Notes: generated from the letters alone by a model not told the origin. A stretch of DNA of 64,000 nt from Scilla litardierei (GCA_030789695.1 CM061141.1:169770807-169834806), one strand, 5' to 3'; counted from the stretch's first letter, positions 1-9,905 are shown. Translations and numbers: made by a program.

Positions 1-866
1 CTTCTCAAAGATTGATCTTCAGAATGAAGGAAAGAGATGAGTGGAAGACATCATTTAAAACTAAAGGAGGATTATATGAATGGAGGGTCATACCATTTGG
101 ACTCACTAATTCTCCAAGTACTTTCATGAGGTTGATGAATGAGGTCCTACGTCCTTTCATCGGTAAGTTTGTCGTCGTATACTTTGATGATATTCTGGTT
201 TATTCTAAGAATCATGAAGATCATTTGAAGCACTTAACAGATGTCTTTTCTGTTTTGAGGCAACAAAAACTTTTTGGAAAGTTGGAAAAATGTGAATTCT
301 TCACTCCCAGTGTTGTTTTTCTTGGATATGTTGTTTCAAAGGATGGAATTTCTGTTGATCAATCCAAAGTTGAAGCTGAGAGATCTTGGCCAGTTCCAAC
401 CAACGATCTGAAGTAAGAAGTTTCCATGGCCTTGCATCATTTTATAGAAGATTCATTAAAGATTTCAACACTCTATTGGCTCCTATAACTGAATGCATGA
501 AGAAAGGTTCTTTCGAATGGACTAAGGCTGCTCATAATCCCTTTGAATCCATTAAGAAGAAACTTTGTGAAGCTCCAATTTTGGCTTTGTCCAATTTTGA
601 TGATCTCTTTGAAGTGGAGTGTGATGCAAGTGGAGTAGGTCTTATTTCAGTGGGAAGTTGAATGGCTCCAGGAAGAATTACAGCACTTATGATAAAGAGT
701 TCTATGCCATTGTAAGAGCTCTTGGTTATTGGAGTCATTATCTTCGCCCCAAGCAATTTGTTCTACATTCTGATCATCAAGCACTTAAGTTTATTAATGA
801 ACAACACAAGTTGAATCAAAGGCATGCTAAATGGGTTGAATTTCTTCAACCCTTCGCATTTGTTAC
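1..866 (+). pseudogene. Ty3/gypsy pol fragment: reverse transcriptase to RNase H (left half)
   Basis: Translation reads through the reverse transcriptase palm with the catalytic YFDDIL box near 180-198. It continues into the RT/RNase H connection ([16 protein letters not shown]) and RNase H motifs (ECDAS, YDKEFYAIVRAL, HSDHQALKF). The wording is that of plant chromovirus pol; a CRM/Reina-like clade is my guess only. The reading frame breaks near 386-416, and a TGA at 659-661 precedes a shift to the next frame, so it is a pseudogene. The N-terminal RT, protease and gag lie outside the window to the left. At 866 the frame is cut by the nested element 867-8362 and resumes at 8368 in the same frame, in the middle of RNase H. 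Confidence 0.93.
862..866. repeat. 5-bp target site duplication, left copy
   Basis: GTTAC immediately precedes the LTR of the nested element and is repeated exactly at 8363-8367. This is the size expected for Ty3/gypsy integrase. Confidence 0.92.
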
Positions 867-1829
867 TGTTTCAGAGTGTTTTCTCACTACAAGGCGTTGA
901 CCGTGGATAACCCGGTCAACGTGGTCAAGGGGCTCACTTGGGTCCCTCGGGGGCTTCGAATCGATGCAGATGGGATGAGGGGAAGCCTCGGCCCAGGTTG
1001 AGACGCTCGGCCTCGGTCGGACGAGCACGGCCTTGGAGGAAGGAAGACGAGGGGTAGCCTCAGTCGTCCAGCTAGATGCGCGGTCGGCGAAGGGCGAGGG
1101 GAAGCCTCGGCCCTAGTTGAGACGCTCGGCCTCGGTAGGATGTGCTCGGCCTCGGCGGGCGAACGGTGAGGGGAAGCCTCACTCGTCCAGCTGATTGTGT
1201 GGTTGGAGAGGGGCGAAGGGAAGCCTCGGCCCGTTGATCAGCTGTCCTCCTGTGTAGACGAGAACGCTCGTCAAGGGGCCGGACCTAGGTTCCGGCCAAA
1301 TCCCCTCCGATGCCTAAGTCAGATAGAGATCTGAAAGAGGATGCCCGGCGGAGACGGCTCGACTCGTGAGGAGATCGGAACGGCGTCTCACGGCGCGAGC
1401 GGGGGAGGAAGGTGATGAAATGGGGGAGCTAGGTCGTTGATGGAGTACCTTAGGTTTTAGATACCTGAGAAGCGGTCCCTTGTCCTGTCGTCCTCCTAGC
1501 CCCTTTATAGACCTCCGCCGTGATTGTCCCCGACCCACGTCGCTCGTCTGCCCTCAATCGTGCCCCCTCAATCCGCCCCCCCCCGTCGCCGCTCCCTGTG
1601 CCATGCCAGCACCTCCCTAACTGCCATTAAGTGGTAGCGGGATCGAGGGGGCGGTTATCGCAGGAGTGGGCGAGTGGCCGGCGTGTTATCGGGGCCGGGT
1701 CGGATCGACATGTGGGGGGAGTCCCCCCTAGGGCCTTATCGAGTGGGCCTGAGTGCGCAGATGGGCTCTTGACCGGCGGTTGGGTCTCTGGGCTTGGGTC
1801 TTTCGGGCCTCAGTCAAATAGGCGTAACA
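867..1829 (-). repeat. LTR of the gag-only element (3' LTR in element orientation)
   Basis: On the minus strand it begins TGTTACGCC and ends CTGAAACA, with canonical TG...CA ends. It is collinear with 7392-8362. The main length difference is a poly-C tract near 1570-1580, which is shorter here than in the other copy. Confidence 0.95.
1503..1509 (-). promoter_or_regulatory. TATA box in the 3' LTR
   Basis: TATAAAG on the minus strand within the GC-rich LTR. The same box occurs in the other LTR at 8028-8034. Confidence 0.6.
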
Positions 1830-1841
1830 ATTGCCCCCATC
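1830..1841 (-). other. Polypurine tract
   Basis: On the minus strand GATGGGGGCAAT abuts the LTR start (TGTTACG). This is the plus-strand priming site for an element transcribed from the minus strand. Confidence 0.75.
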
Positions 1842-2300
1842 GGTCGGGTCGGTCGGCTTTGGCCGGTTCGGCTCGGCCGATGTGACTTCCGCCGACCTTG
1901 ACAGGCTCGACAGTCGATGCCGACTCATTTATTAGTCGTCATCATGAGTTGGCCCGTTCGATGCTTTTAAGGCGCGGGCTCCGAAGCGCCTTCGGTCCTC
2001 TGATGCTGCCACGTCGCAGCTGCAAGCTTATCCCCACCGCTCGCGGGGTCGTCTTAAGTTGAGAACCCGAGGGGTTCATGAGCCGCCCTTGGTGGGGTCG
2101 ATCTGCCTTGGCTTGCTCGGATCGACCGCTGTGCCTCCTGGGATTCCGAGTGGCGCTTTAATCGAGGCGTGGTCATAAATGTAGGTCATGATGAGGCGGA
2201 TCGATTGGACTTCCCCTGGCGCCAATTTCAGAACGCCGCCGGTTCTTCGAGCCTTGCCACGCGTTCTTGTCAGGCGCTTCGAATTCGTCCCTGTGTCCGG

Positions 2301-2308
2301 TATATAAG
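2301..2308 (+). promoter_or_regulatory. TATA box of the antisense gene
   Basis: TATATAAG lies about 140 bp before the ATG at 2450, on the strand opposite to gag. The intervening sequence is pyrimidine-rich like a plant 5' UTR. This supports an independent promoter, but no transcription start can be read from sequence alone. Confidence 0.55.
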
Positions 2309-3275
2309 ATCCCCAGCTGTGTCGATCTCCACTTCTTTCTTGCTCCTCCCATTGTTCTAGGCTTTCCACAACTCGGAGTTTCCCGTCGCCTTTGCTTCCT
2401 TGCCTCCTCCAAACTAGCTACAAGGTAATTCCTTTCTCGCTCTCGTATTATGGCTGCTCTTAGGATAGGCGGTTCTGGCCAAGGGGCGAGGGATTCTCCA
2501 GAGTCCGGGCGGGGCAGGCCTCAACTAGTGGGATCAGGTTCCTCCTCCGGGAGTCGTCCCCTCCGAGATAAGGGGAAGGGGAAGCTATTCCCAGACTACG
2601 CCTGTGATGACGTGGCGTCGACTGCCGTGCGTCTTAACGTGCCTCCGGTTGTCCTCCGAACGCCATCAAGGACCGTTCCTTCGGCGGTTACGGAGATCCG
2701 GGAAAGGTATCTCTGCTTCCCGTACGATGTCCGGGTTCCATTCGTCGACGAGCGGATTTGCCTTCCGAGGGGCAATGAAGTCGGCGTCTACGTCGAAATG
2801 TTTCGCCTGGGTCTTCGTTTCCCGCTCAATCCCTTCCTTATCCTGGTCATGGAATACCTCATGGTGTCGCTTTGCCAGTTCACCCCTTGCTCGAATGCGG
2901 TACTGACGGGCTTCACTACGCTCTGCTGTACCCGCGGTCTGGAGCCGTCTCTCCCCCTTCTCTTCCATTTTTACCAGATCCAGACGGTCGACCCGGGGTC
3001 ATGGCTGCAGCTCCGAGCCCGCCCGAGGAGGGAATGCCTGATCTGGCTGCCCCGCTGGTCGGGGGATTGGAGTTCGGACTACGTCTTTGTGGTCTTCCTG
3101 GGGGATGCCCAGATTTTGACAAGTTGGGGCGGGTCCGTCCAGCCTCGCCCGTCGCTAGCTCTCTCAGACGTCGATCGGGCAGCCGCCGTGCTGCTGTCGA
3201 CCCTCCCTTTGGAATCGAAGTCCATCTGGTCCTTGTTGGACGACCTACTCCTGAAGGCCGTCTTGTGGTCTCCGG

Positions 3276-3338
3276 GTAGGTCGCCTTTTCAGTCTTGAAT
3301 CGCCCTGTGACTCATCCTGATTTTGGTTTCCCTTGCAG
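3276..3338 (+). other. Predicted intron 1 of the antisense gene
   Basis: The donor is GTAGGT, the acceptor is CCCTTGCAG after a pyrimidine-rich stretch, and the length is 63 bp. It splits a codon after its first base, and removal keeps the frame into exon 2. Without splicing, the first ORF stops at 3296-3298. Confidence 0.6.
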
Positions 3339-3985
3339 GGATGGCTGGCCGCGAGTTCGTCCGTGATGTCGATGAACTGATCCTCCGTGGAGCTGCTCGG
3401 AGCCGAGGTAGTACATCTGGAAGGGTGCCTCGACGGACCGTTGAGGAGGAAGTGCGCCGAGCCGAGCCTTCCGTGGGTAAGGTGGTGGCCGCGCCTCCCG
3501 CCTCTTCTTCTGGCGATCCCCTTCCCGGGGGGGTCACAAGGGCCGGACCCGCCCCGTCAGCCCAAGAGGCAGGGGGTAATGACGGGTCCGGTGCAGTTCC
3601 TTCTGCCCTTGGCGTGCCCCCTCAGGTTCCCGAGGGTGGGGATGGTGCGAAGCGGAAGCGCTCCCCTCCGGCGCCTTCAGAGCCCCACGGTGGGAAGAGG
3701 AGGAAGGAGGACGCAGATCCCTCCAGTCCGGCGGGTTCCGCGCTTCCTGCGGCGACCACCGGGGACCCTTCGGTAGCCGTGTCGGCCACCCCCCTTGCAG
3801 CGTCCTCGCCCGTATCACCGGGGATCGGGGCCTTGTTGGCGAGCAATATGGCTTCCCTTGTCGTCCCTGGGAGTTCAATGTTTGTCGACCGAGCCTTGGC
3901 CCAGCAGGTTGCCGAGGTCTCCGTCCCTCCCCGGGACCGCAGCCTCCTCAAGAAGATCCCTGCCGACAAGATGTCGGATTCCTTG

Positions 3986-4069
3986 GTCTGGATCCTTTAA
4001 CAGGTTCAGTTATCTCGCCATCCTCTCCTTCCCTTTATCCTCTTCTTAGCCCATGTCTCGTCTTTCCAG
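3986..4069 (+). other. Predicted intron 2 of the antisense gene
   Basis: The donor GTCTGG precedes the exon 2 stop at 3998-4000. The acceptor TCTTTCCAG lies at the end of a long pyrimidine tract. The length is 84 bp, phase 0. Splicing moves straight into the frame of the coiled-coil exon. The donor is weak, so a nearby alternative is possible. Confidence 0.55.
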
Positions 4070-4601
4070 GGTTCGGCGCTCGCTGTGGAGTTGCAGTGTC
4101 GAGCCGTCCGCCTGAGGGAGCTGGAGGAATCCTCCATGAGGGCCCAGGAGCGGGCCGGGGCGGCGGAGGTGGCTATGACGGAGGCCCAGATGGAGTCTCG
4201 GCGTCTTAAGCTCCACGTGGCCGAGTTGGAGGGACGAGTGGGTGACCTCCAGGTAAAGCTGTAGGATGTCCATCAGTCGGCTGAGGAAGCGGCGGAGTCG
4301 TTCCGCCGGGAGAGGGAGGAGCTTCAGAGGGAACTGTCGGATCGGCGTCAGGTGACGCGGCTTGCCGAGGAGGTGGAGAGGGGCGTCGTCGAGACCCAGG
4401 GGAAGAGGATCTTCGAGGTTCTCAGGGAGGCCTTCGGTGCGTATGAAGACCTCATCGCCCCCCCGGATCGTCGAAGTCGTCCAGTCTTCCTTCCGGGAGT
4501 GTGCGGAGCGTGTTCGGCAAGCCCCTCCGCCGGTCAATCCCCCTCGCTCCGAGCAGGGCGAAGTGCCCGAGGATGTGTCCTCCCGAGCCCGGGCTCCCTA
4601 A

Positions 4602-4990
4602 GCCGTCCCTCCTGGCCTTATCCTCAAATTTTTTAGCATCCGCTTCGCTTTGGGCCAGTCTACTTGAAATGGGCCCCGCTATCTCCTTTGGCTTCGCTAC
4701 CGGCTCCGGGGCCAATAATTGTTGGTTGCATGGCTGCTAACTTGGGCTAACTACTTTGGGTCTTTTGTCAACCAATTTTGTTCTGTCGGTGTCGACCTAG
4801 CATCTGTAGGTGATGAACTTTGTCATTCGTCGTGAGTGGATTATTTGTAGAGAGGTCTCTTCGCCTTGATTCCCTGTAAATAAGACACATTTTTGTACCC
4901 TGGTTAACTGTTATAAACGAAATTGACTTACTCGGACTTCTCGTGTATTTTGCGTTGCTGCCTTGTTCTTGGTCTAGGATTGGATGATGT
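4602..4990 (+). other. Probable 3' UTR of the antisense gene
   Basis: This is a less GC-rich stretch following the last coding exon, with T-rich segments and an AATAAG-type motif near 4878. I see no ORF with family resemblance in it. Assignment as 3' UTR is by position only. Confidence 0.35.
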
Positions 4991-4999
4991 TTGCGTTGG

Positions 5000-5470
5000 C
5001 TGGGGGGATTCTCCCCAGACCTATGAGCGCAGGAGTCGGTCGGCGAGGGCAAAAGCTCCTCGGCTTAGGACCGGTCGGCGTCCGTGTCTTGGGGGAGTTG
5101 CCCCTAGACTTATGAGCGTAGGAGTCGGTCGGCGAGGGCTAAGCTCCTCGGCTTAGGACCGGTCGGCGTCCGTGCCTGCTGGGGGAACTGCCCCCAGACT
5201 TATGAGCGCAGGAGTCGGTCGGCGAGGGCAAAGCTCCTCGGCTTAGGACCGGTCGGCGTCCGTGCCTGCTGGGGGAACTGCCCCCAGACTTACGAGCGCA
5301 GGAGTCGGTCGGCGAGGGCAAAGCTCCTCGGCTTAGGACCGGAGCGCGGGAGTCGGTCGGCGAGGGCAAAGCTCCTCGGCTTAGGACCGGTCGGCGTCCG
5401 TGCCTGCTGGGGGAACTGCCCCAGACTTATGAGCGCAGGATTCGGTCGGCGAGGGCAAAGCTCTTCTTCC
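5000..5470. repeat. ~90-bp GC-rich tandem repeat inside the gag-only element
   Basis: About five copies of a unit containing GGTCGGCGTCCGTGCC and GAGCGCAGGAGTCGGTCGGC. The starts of GGTCGGCG at 5073, 5161, 5251 and 5389 give spacings of 88 and 90 bp, with one shortened copy near 5341. It lies between the gag stop and the antisense gene, a usual place for tandem repeats in Tat-type elements. One interpretation is a recombination-derived spacer; no coding role is evident. Confidence 0.9.
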
Positions 5471-5698
5471 TCCTCCAGTGAGGCGGCGGTCTTCATTCTT
5501 TTGCACTATTAGTGACATGTCAATTCCGTCGGGGATTTAAGAAAAGACAAAAAGGGAATGCAATTGTACTCTCAAGAGTCCCGTCGGACTGGTACATTTG
5601 GAGGAAAAGGAAAAAAGGCAATGAAGCTAGACAGAGGGATGTAAACCTAGATAACTCCCTCTTACTAGGCTGCAACCGGGGGGAGAGACCTCGCCCGC

Positions 5699-7333
5699 TC
5701 ACTCTATGATGCGGAGGGGAACTTGGACGGTGTTGATCTTCTTCCCCTTGTCTGGCTGCGCGGAGGTCCCTTCTCCGTGGGCCGGCTCGTCGGCATGGCT
5801 CCTGGCGTGCCCCCGGCTCATCAGCTTTTCAATGTCCTTCTTCAAATGCCAACAGTCTTCAGTGTCATGGCCATCGTCCTTATGGTACTTGCAGTACTTC
5901 TCCCTGTTCTTCCCACCTCTTTTTGCCTTCGGTGGGGGGCGATCAGCTCGCTCTTCCTTCTGTACTTGGGCGAGGACGGCGTCTGGGGTGGTGTCCCTCG
6001 CGCCTTCTCCCCGCTGTCTGTTCCTCGGCCTCTTCTCGGTCCGGTACCCTTCGGGGCTGCCTCGTCCGCCGTCGACGCGCTTGGTCCCTCGAGTGGCTTT
6101 TCCAGCATCCTCGGCCAAGGCCTCCTCGGTCAACATGAAGCGCTCGGCCCTCGCCATGATCCCGGGAAGGTCCTTCGGGGGATCGTTGTGCAGGGACTTC
6201 TTGAGGCCTCTGTGGCGAAGCCCTTTCTTAAGGGCCGTTTGGACCACCAGGTCGGGAGGGCTGTTCACGTTCAGCCTCTCCGCATTGAAGCGGCGCATGA
6301 ACTGCCAGAGCGGCTCGGCCGGGCCTTGCACTATGTTGAACAGATGTTCAGCATCAGGCTTGATCTGCCTCCCCGCCATGAACTGTTCGCAGAACAACTG
6401 GGTGAGTTCCTCGAAGCTGTCGATGGAGCGGCTGGGCAGGCTGCGGTACCAGGTCCTCGCCGCTCCCCTGAGAGTAGAATAGAAGCCTCGGTAAAGCAGG
6501 TCATCGTCGGCTCCTTGGAAGGACATGTCCCCCTCGTAGTCCATCACGTGGTGTCCCGGGTCCCCTATCCCGTCGTACTTCCCCAGCGCCGGGATCCTGA
6601 ATCGAGAGGGGACCCGTGCGTCGGTTATTCTCCGTGATAGGGGGCACCGGTCTCCGTGGATGCCCCCGGGGATTCGACAGTCGCCCGCCTCTGGCTCGCT
6701 CGGTGGTGGAGGGTGCACCGGCGCTGGCGGGGCTGGTTCCACGGCCCTCGCCACGCTGGGGGTCGGGCTGACCCTGCGCTCCCGGCTCCTCCGGCGGGAG
6801 CTCCTGCTCCGCCGTGATCGGTCTCTCGAGTGGCGTCGTTCGCTTCTCCTACGGCGTGACGACCGTGACCGACGAGATGATGCGGTCATCGATTCGCCAT
6901 CTGTCCCTTCGGTTTCTCTTCGGCTCCTTTCATGATAAGGGGAGGAGGCGCGTGATCTCACCTGACGGGAGCCGGACAGCGTGAACCGACGATCCGTGTT
7001 CGATTTTTGGGTCCCGTGGTCGTCGACCACAGCGGACCGCAAGAGCAGGGGACCCCCCGCCCAGCGATGGCTATCGCCCAACGCACCTCCGTTGGATGGC
7101 GCAGGGCCGACGAGCTGCTGTACCGTCGCGACCAACGTCTGGAGGCTCGCGTTGGTCTCCTGAGCCAGAGCGCGGAGCTGTCCCTGTGTGGCCAGTCCCG
7201 AGCCGCCAGCCTCTTCGGTTGAGGAGGTGGGGTGATTGTCGACGGGCGTGTCTTCGGGGTTACCGTTGGATGCGACATTCCCCTCCTCTGGGATGGGGGG
7301 CATGCGTTTCCTTCCATTGTTGGCTCGTGCCAT
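5699..7333 (-). CDS. gag: Gag polyprotein of a Tat-type Ty3/gypsy element
   Basis: An intact 544-codon ORF. I place the start at the ATG at 7333 (MARANNGRKR); the in-frame codon upstream at 7378 is GTG. The N-terminal ~150 residues are low complexity, and an Arg/Ser-rich tract spans residues ~154-187. The retrotransposon gag (capsid) domain spans ~250-405 (DYEGDMSFQ, ARTWYRSLP, LFCEQFMAGR, LWQFMRRF). A zinc knuckle of form C-x2-H-x4-H-x4-C lies at ~481-494 (CKYHKDDGHDTEDC), followed by WHLKKDIE. This is the Tat/RIRE2-type gag layout. Gag assembles the cytoplasmic particle that packages element RNA. The ORF ends without protease or RT, so the protein could supply particles but not enzymes. The plus-strand ORFs that overlap it are antisense shadows. 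Confidence 0.92.
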   Translation of the reverse strand: MARANNGRKRMPPIPEEGNVASNGNPEDTPVDNHPTSSTEEAGGSGLATQGQLRALAQETNASLQTLVATVQQLVGPAPSNGGALGDSHRWAGGPLLLRSAVVDDHGTQKSNTDRRFTLSGSRQVRSRASSPYHERSRRETEGTDGESMTASSRRSRSSRRRRSERRHSRDRSRRSRSSRRRSRERRVSPTPSVARAVEPAPPAPVHPPPPSEPEAGDCRIPGGIHGDRCPLSRRITDARVPSRFRIPALGKYDGIGDPGHHVMDYEGDMSFQGADDDLLYRGFYSTLRGAARTWYRSLPSRSIDSFEELTQLFCEQFMAGRQIKPDAEHLFNIVQGPAEPLWQFMRRFNAERLNVNSPPDLVVQTALKKGLRHRGLKKSLHNDPPKDLPGIMARAERFMLTEEALAEDAGKATRGTKRVDGGRGSPEGYRTEKRPRNRQRGEGARDTTPDAVLAQVQKEERADRPPPKAKRGGKNREKYCKYHKDDGHDTEDCWHLKKDIEKLMSRGHARSHADEPAHGEGTSAQPDKGKKINTVQVPLRIIE

Positions 7334-7371
7334 TGCTGGTGTGGTTTGCTTCTTCGTGGGACGGTTTTCCG

Positions 7372-7389
7372 TTCCCACAGACGGCGCCA
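7372..7389 (-). other. Primer-binding site, tRNA-Asp type
   Basis: On the minus strand TGGCGCCGTCTGTGGGAA starts two bases after the LTR end. The first nine bases match the complement of the 3' end of plant tRNA-Asp, as used by Tat and Athila elements. Confidence 0.8.
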
Positions 7390-7391
7390 GA

Positions 7392-8362
7392 TGTTTCAGA
7401 GTGTTTTCTCACTGCAAGGCGTTGACCGTGGATAACCCGGTCAACGTGGTCAAGGGGCTCACTTGGGTCCCTCGGGGGCTTCGAATCGATGCAGATGGGA
7501 CGAGGGGAAGCCTCGGCCCAGGTTGAGACGCTCGGCCTCGGTCGGACGAGCACGGCCTTGGAGGAAGGAAGACGAGGGGTAGCCTCAGTCGTCCAGCTAG
7601 ATGCGCGGTCGGCGAAGGGCGAGGGGAAGCCTCGGCCCTAGTTGAGACGCTCGGCCTCAGTAGGATGTGCTCGGCCTCGGCGGGCGAACGGTGAGGGGAA
7701 GCCTCACTCGTCCAGCTGATTGTGTGGTTGGAGAGGGGCGAGGGGAAGCCTCGGCCCGTTGATCAGCTGTCCTCCTGCGTAGACGAGAACGCTCGTCAGG
7801 GGGCCGGACCTAGGTTCTGGCCAAATCCCCTCCGATGCCTAAGTCAGATAGAGATCTGAAAGAGGAGGCCCGGCGGAGATGGCTCGACTCGTGAGGAGAT
7901 CGGAGCGGCGTCTCACGGCACGAGCGGGGGAGGAAGGAGATGAAATGGGGGAGCTAGGTCGTTGATGGAGTACCTTAGGTTTTAGATACCTGAGAAGCGG
8001 TCCCTTGTCCTGTCGTCCTCCTAGCCCCTTTATAGACCTCCGCCGTGATTGTCCCCGACCCACGTCGCTCGTCCGCCCTCAATCGTGCCCCCTCAATCCG
8101 CCCCCCCCCCCCCCCCGTCGCCGCTCCCTGCGCCATGCCAGCACCTCCCTAACTGCCATTAAGTGGTAGCGGGATCGAGGGGGGCGGTTATCGCAGGAGT
8201 GGTCGAGTGGCCGGCGTGTTATCGGGGCCAGGTCGGATCGACATGTGGGTGGAGTCCCCCCTAGGGCCTTATCGAGTGGGCCTGAGTGCGCAGATGGGCT
8301 CTTGACCGGCGGTTGGGTCTCTGGGCTTGGGTCTTTCGGACCTCAGTCAAATAGGCGTAACA
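7392..8362 (-). repeat. LTR of the gag-only element (5' LTR in element orientation)
   Basis: A 971-bp copy collinear with 867-1829, with the same TG...CA ends and a longer poly-C tract near 8101-8116. It directly precedes the primer-binding site and gag on the minus strand, so it is the promoter-bearing copy. Confidence 0.95.
8028..8034 (-). promoter_or_regulatory. TATA box of the 5' LTR
   Basis: TATAAAG on the minus strand, about 640 bp before the primer-binding site. It is the likely core promoter driving gag. Confidence 0.6.
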
Positions 8363-8367
8363 GTTAC
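8363..8367. repeat. 5-bp target site duplication, right copy
   Basis: GTTAC, identical to 862-866. Confidence 0.92.
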
Positions 8368-9840
8368 AAAGCATAAATCTAGAAAACTAATGTTGTAGCT
8401 GATGCACTTTCAAAGTGGTATTCTCTTCTATCTATTGTTGAAGCTAAAATTCTTGGTTTTCATTTTATTAAAGCTCTTTACAAGGATTATCAAGACTTTT
8501 CTCAATTCTTTGAGAAAGAAGGGCTGCTCTTTCAGGCCCTTATGTGATTCAGGAAGGTTTTCTTTTCAAGAACAACAAGTTGTGCATTCCCAAAAGTTCA
8601 ATGTGTGATCTTTTGGTGAAAGAAGCCCATGGTGGAGCTGTTGTTGGTCATTTTGGCATCAACAAGACACTTGACATCTTGCAATAACACTTTTATTGGT
8701 CTAAGATGGCTAGTGATGTCCATAATGTTGTTTCAAGATTCTCTATTTGTCATAAAGCTAAGAGTCAATTTCATCAAGGAATGTATACTCCCCTGCATGT
8801 TCCTAATCAGCATTGGGAGGTTGTGAGCATGGATTTTATTGTGGCACTACCAAGAACTCAAAGAGGGAAAGATGCTATCATGGTAGTTGTTGATCGTTTT
8901 TCAAAAATGGCTCATTTCATCGCATGCACGAAATTTGATGATGCTTCTCATGTTGTTGATCTCTATTTCAAAGAAATTCTCAAGCTTCATGGAGTTCCAA
9001 AGACCATTGTAAGTGTTAGAGATTCTAAGTTGTAAGCCATTTTTGGATATGCTTGTGGAAATTGTTGGGGACAAATCTCTTGTTTAGTACTGCCTACCAT
9101 CCTCAAACTGATGGGCAAACAAAAGTGACTAGAACACTCTCAACTCTTCTCAGAAGTTTGGTGGGAAAAAATATCAAAGATTGGGATAGCAAACTTCCAT
9201 ATGCTGAGTTTGCATACAATAGAGCTCCATCATATGCAACAGGAAAGTCTCCATTTGAAGTGAATTATGGAGTGAACCCTCTTACTCCCATTGATCTGAT
9301 CTGACTTTCTATTGCATCCCAAGTGAGTTTTGAAGCTGAACAGCGTGCCAAAGAAATGAAAATGCTCCATGAACATGTGAAGACTAGAATTGAAAGGGTG
9401 AATGAATTGTACAAGCAAAAGGCTAACAAGCATCGCAACTCCCTTGAATTTAAGCCTAGTGATCTGGTTTGGCTTCATTTAAGGAAGGAAAGGTTTCCCT
9501 CACGAAGGAAGAACAAGGTCATGGCTCGTTGTTATGGCCCTTTCAAAGTGTTGAGAAGGTTGGAAGTAATGCATATAAGCTTGAATCGCCTGAAGAAACC
9601 AATATTTCTGCCACTTTCAATATTAGTGATTTAACTCCATTCTTACCTGAACATGAAAATGCTGAGTATTTGGGGGCAAATCCCAATCAAGGAGGAGAGA
9701 ATGATGCAGGAGAAAACATGACTAATCTGATGATGTTAGCAAGTGACATCAAAGAAATTTCGAGCTCTAACTTTAGCTCTCAATTTCAGGTTGGTCCTCA
9801 AGCTGTTTCGGGCCAAGTTTTGCTTTATTGGCTTCCTTAA
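8368..9840 (+). pseudogene. Ty3/gypsy pol fragment: RNase H end and integrase (right half)
   Basis: This continues the pol gene interrupted at 866. It starts with the RNase H end (VVADALS), then an integrase zinc-binding region broken by frameshifts near 8520-8700. The integrase core follows: the first acidic residue in SMDFIVALP, then [11 protein letters not shown] and HGVPKTIVS. The expected SDRD is changed to SVRD, a stop lies at ~9033-9035, and the frame shifts before YHPQTDGQT near 9090. A C-terminal segment follows (LVWLHLRKERFPSRRKN, FNISDLTPFL) with the stop at 9838-9840. Several breaks and a lost catalytic-region residue make it non-functional. With 1-866 it forms one older element that served as target for 867-8362. 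Confidence 0.92.
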
Positions 9841-9905
9841 TGATTCAACTATGATGGAAAGTGATTATTTTGGCATCAAAACTCAAATGAAGATTCAGAT
9901 TTCAA

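Larger units (their letters stand above)
2450..4601 (+). pseudogene. Antisense ORF of a Tat-type element (putative gypsy-type transposon family, PF04195-like), three exons, decayed at the 3' end
   Basis: The ATG at 2450 opens a 275-codon exon. Residues ~84-160 show the pattern VEMFRLGLRFPLNPF...FTPC...LTGFTTLC, which I recognise as the plant 'putative gypsy type transposon' domain (PF04195). A GT-AG intron (3276-3338) joins it in frame to exon 2 from 3339, which is Ala/Pro/Ser-rich with a basic KRKR...GGKRRKE stretch that could be a nuclear localisation signal. A second GT-AG intron (3986-4069) joins in frame to exon 3, a Glu/Arg-rich predicted coiled coil (LRELEESS, AELEGRVGDLQ). Both splices preserve frame. 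A TAG at 4262-4264 interrupts exon 3, and a C-run near 4456-4465 shifts the frame; the shifted frame ends at a TAA at 4599-4601. Function is unknown. Such antisense ORFs are known accessory genes of Tat elements. It is not a polymerase component. Confidence 0.75.
867..8362 (-). mobile_element. Gag-only (non-autonomous) Tat-type Ty3/gypsy LTR retrotransposon, nested in an older Ty3 element
   Basis: Two near-identical terminal repeats (867-1829 and 7392-8362) enclose 5.56 kb and are flanked by the perfect duplication GTTAC. Orientation is minus, by three signs: a primer-binding site next to the right LTR, a purine tract next to the left LTR, and a minus-strand gag ORF. There is no protease, RT, RNase H or integrase between the gag stop (5699) and the left LTR. 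That space holds 90-bp tandem repeats and an oppositely oriented gene. The plan (gag, tandem repeats, antisense ORF, tRNA-Asp-like primer site) matches the Tat/Retand lineage and its large non-autonomous derivatives such as rice Dasheng/RIRE2-type elements. By eye the LTRs differ at about 20 positions, mostly transitions, so the insertion is fairly recent. Mobilisation would need pol supplied in trans. Confidence 0.92.

Noticed and set aside
5706..6637. Plus-strand ORFs of 258 and 304 codons over the gag region
   Set aside because: They overlap the intact minus-strand gag, which has clear capsid and zinc-knuckle motifs. They are antisense shadows of GC-rich codons.
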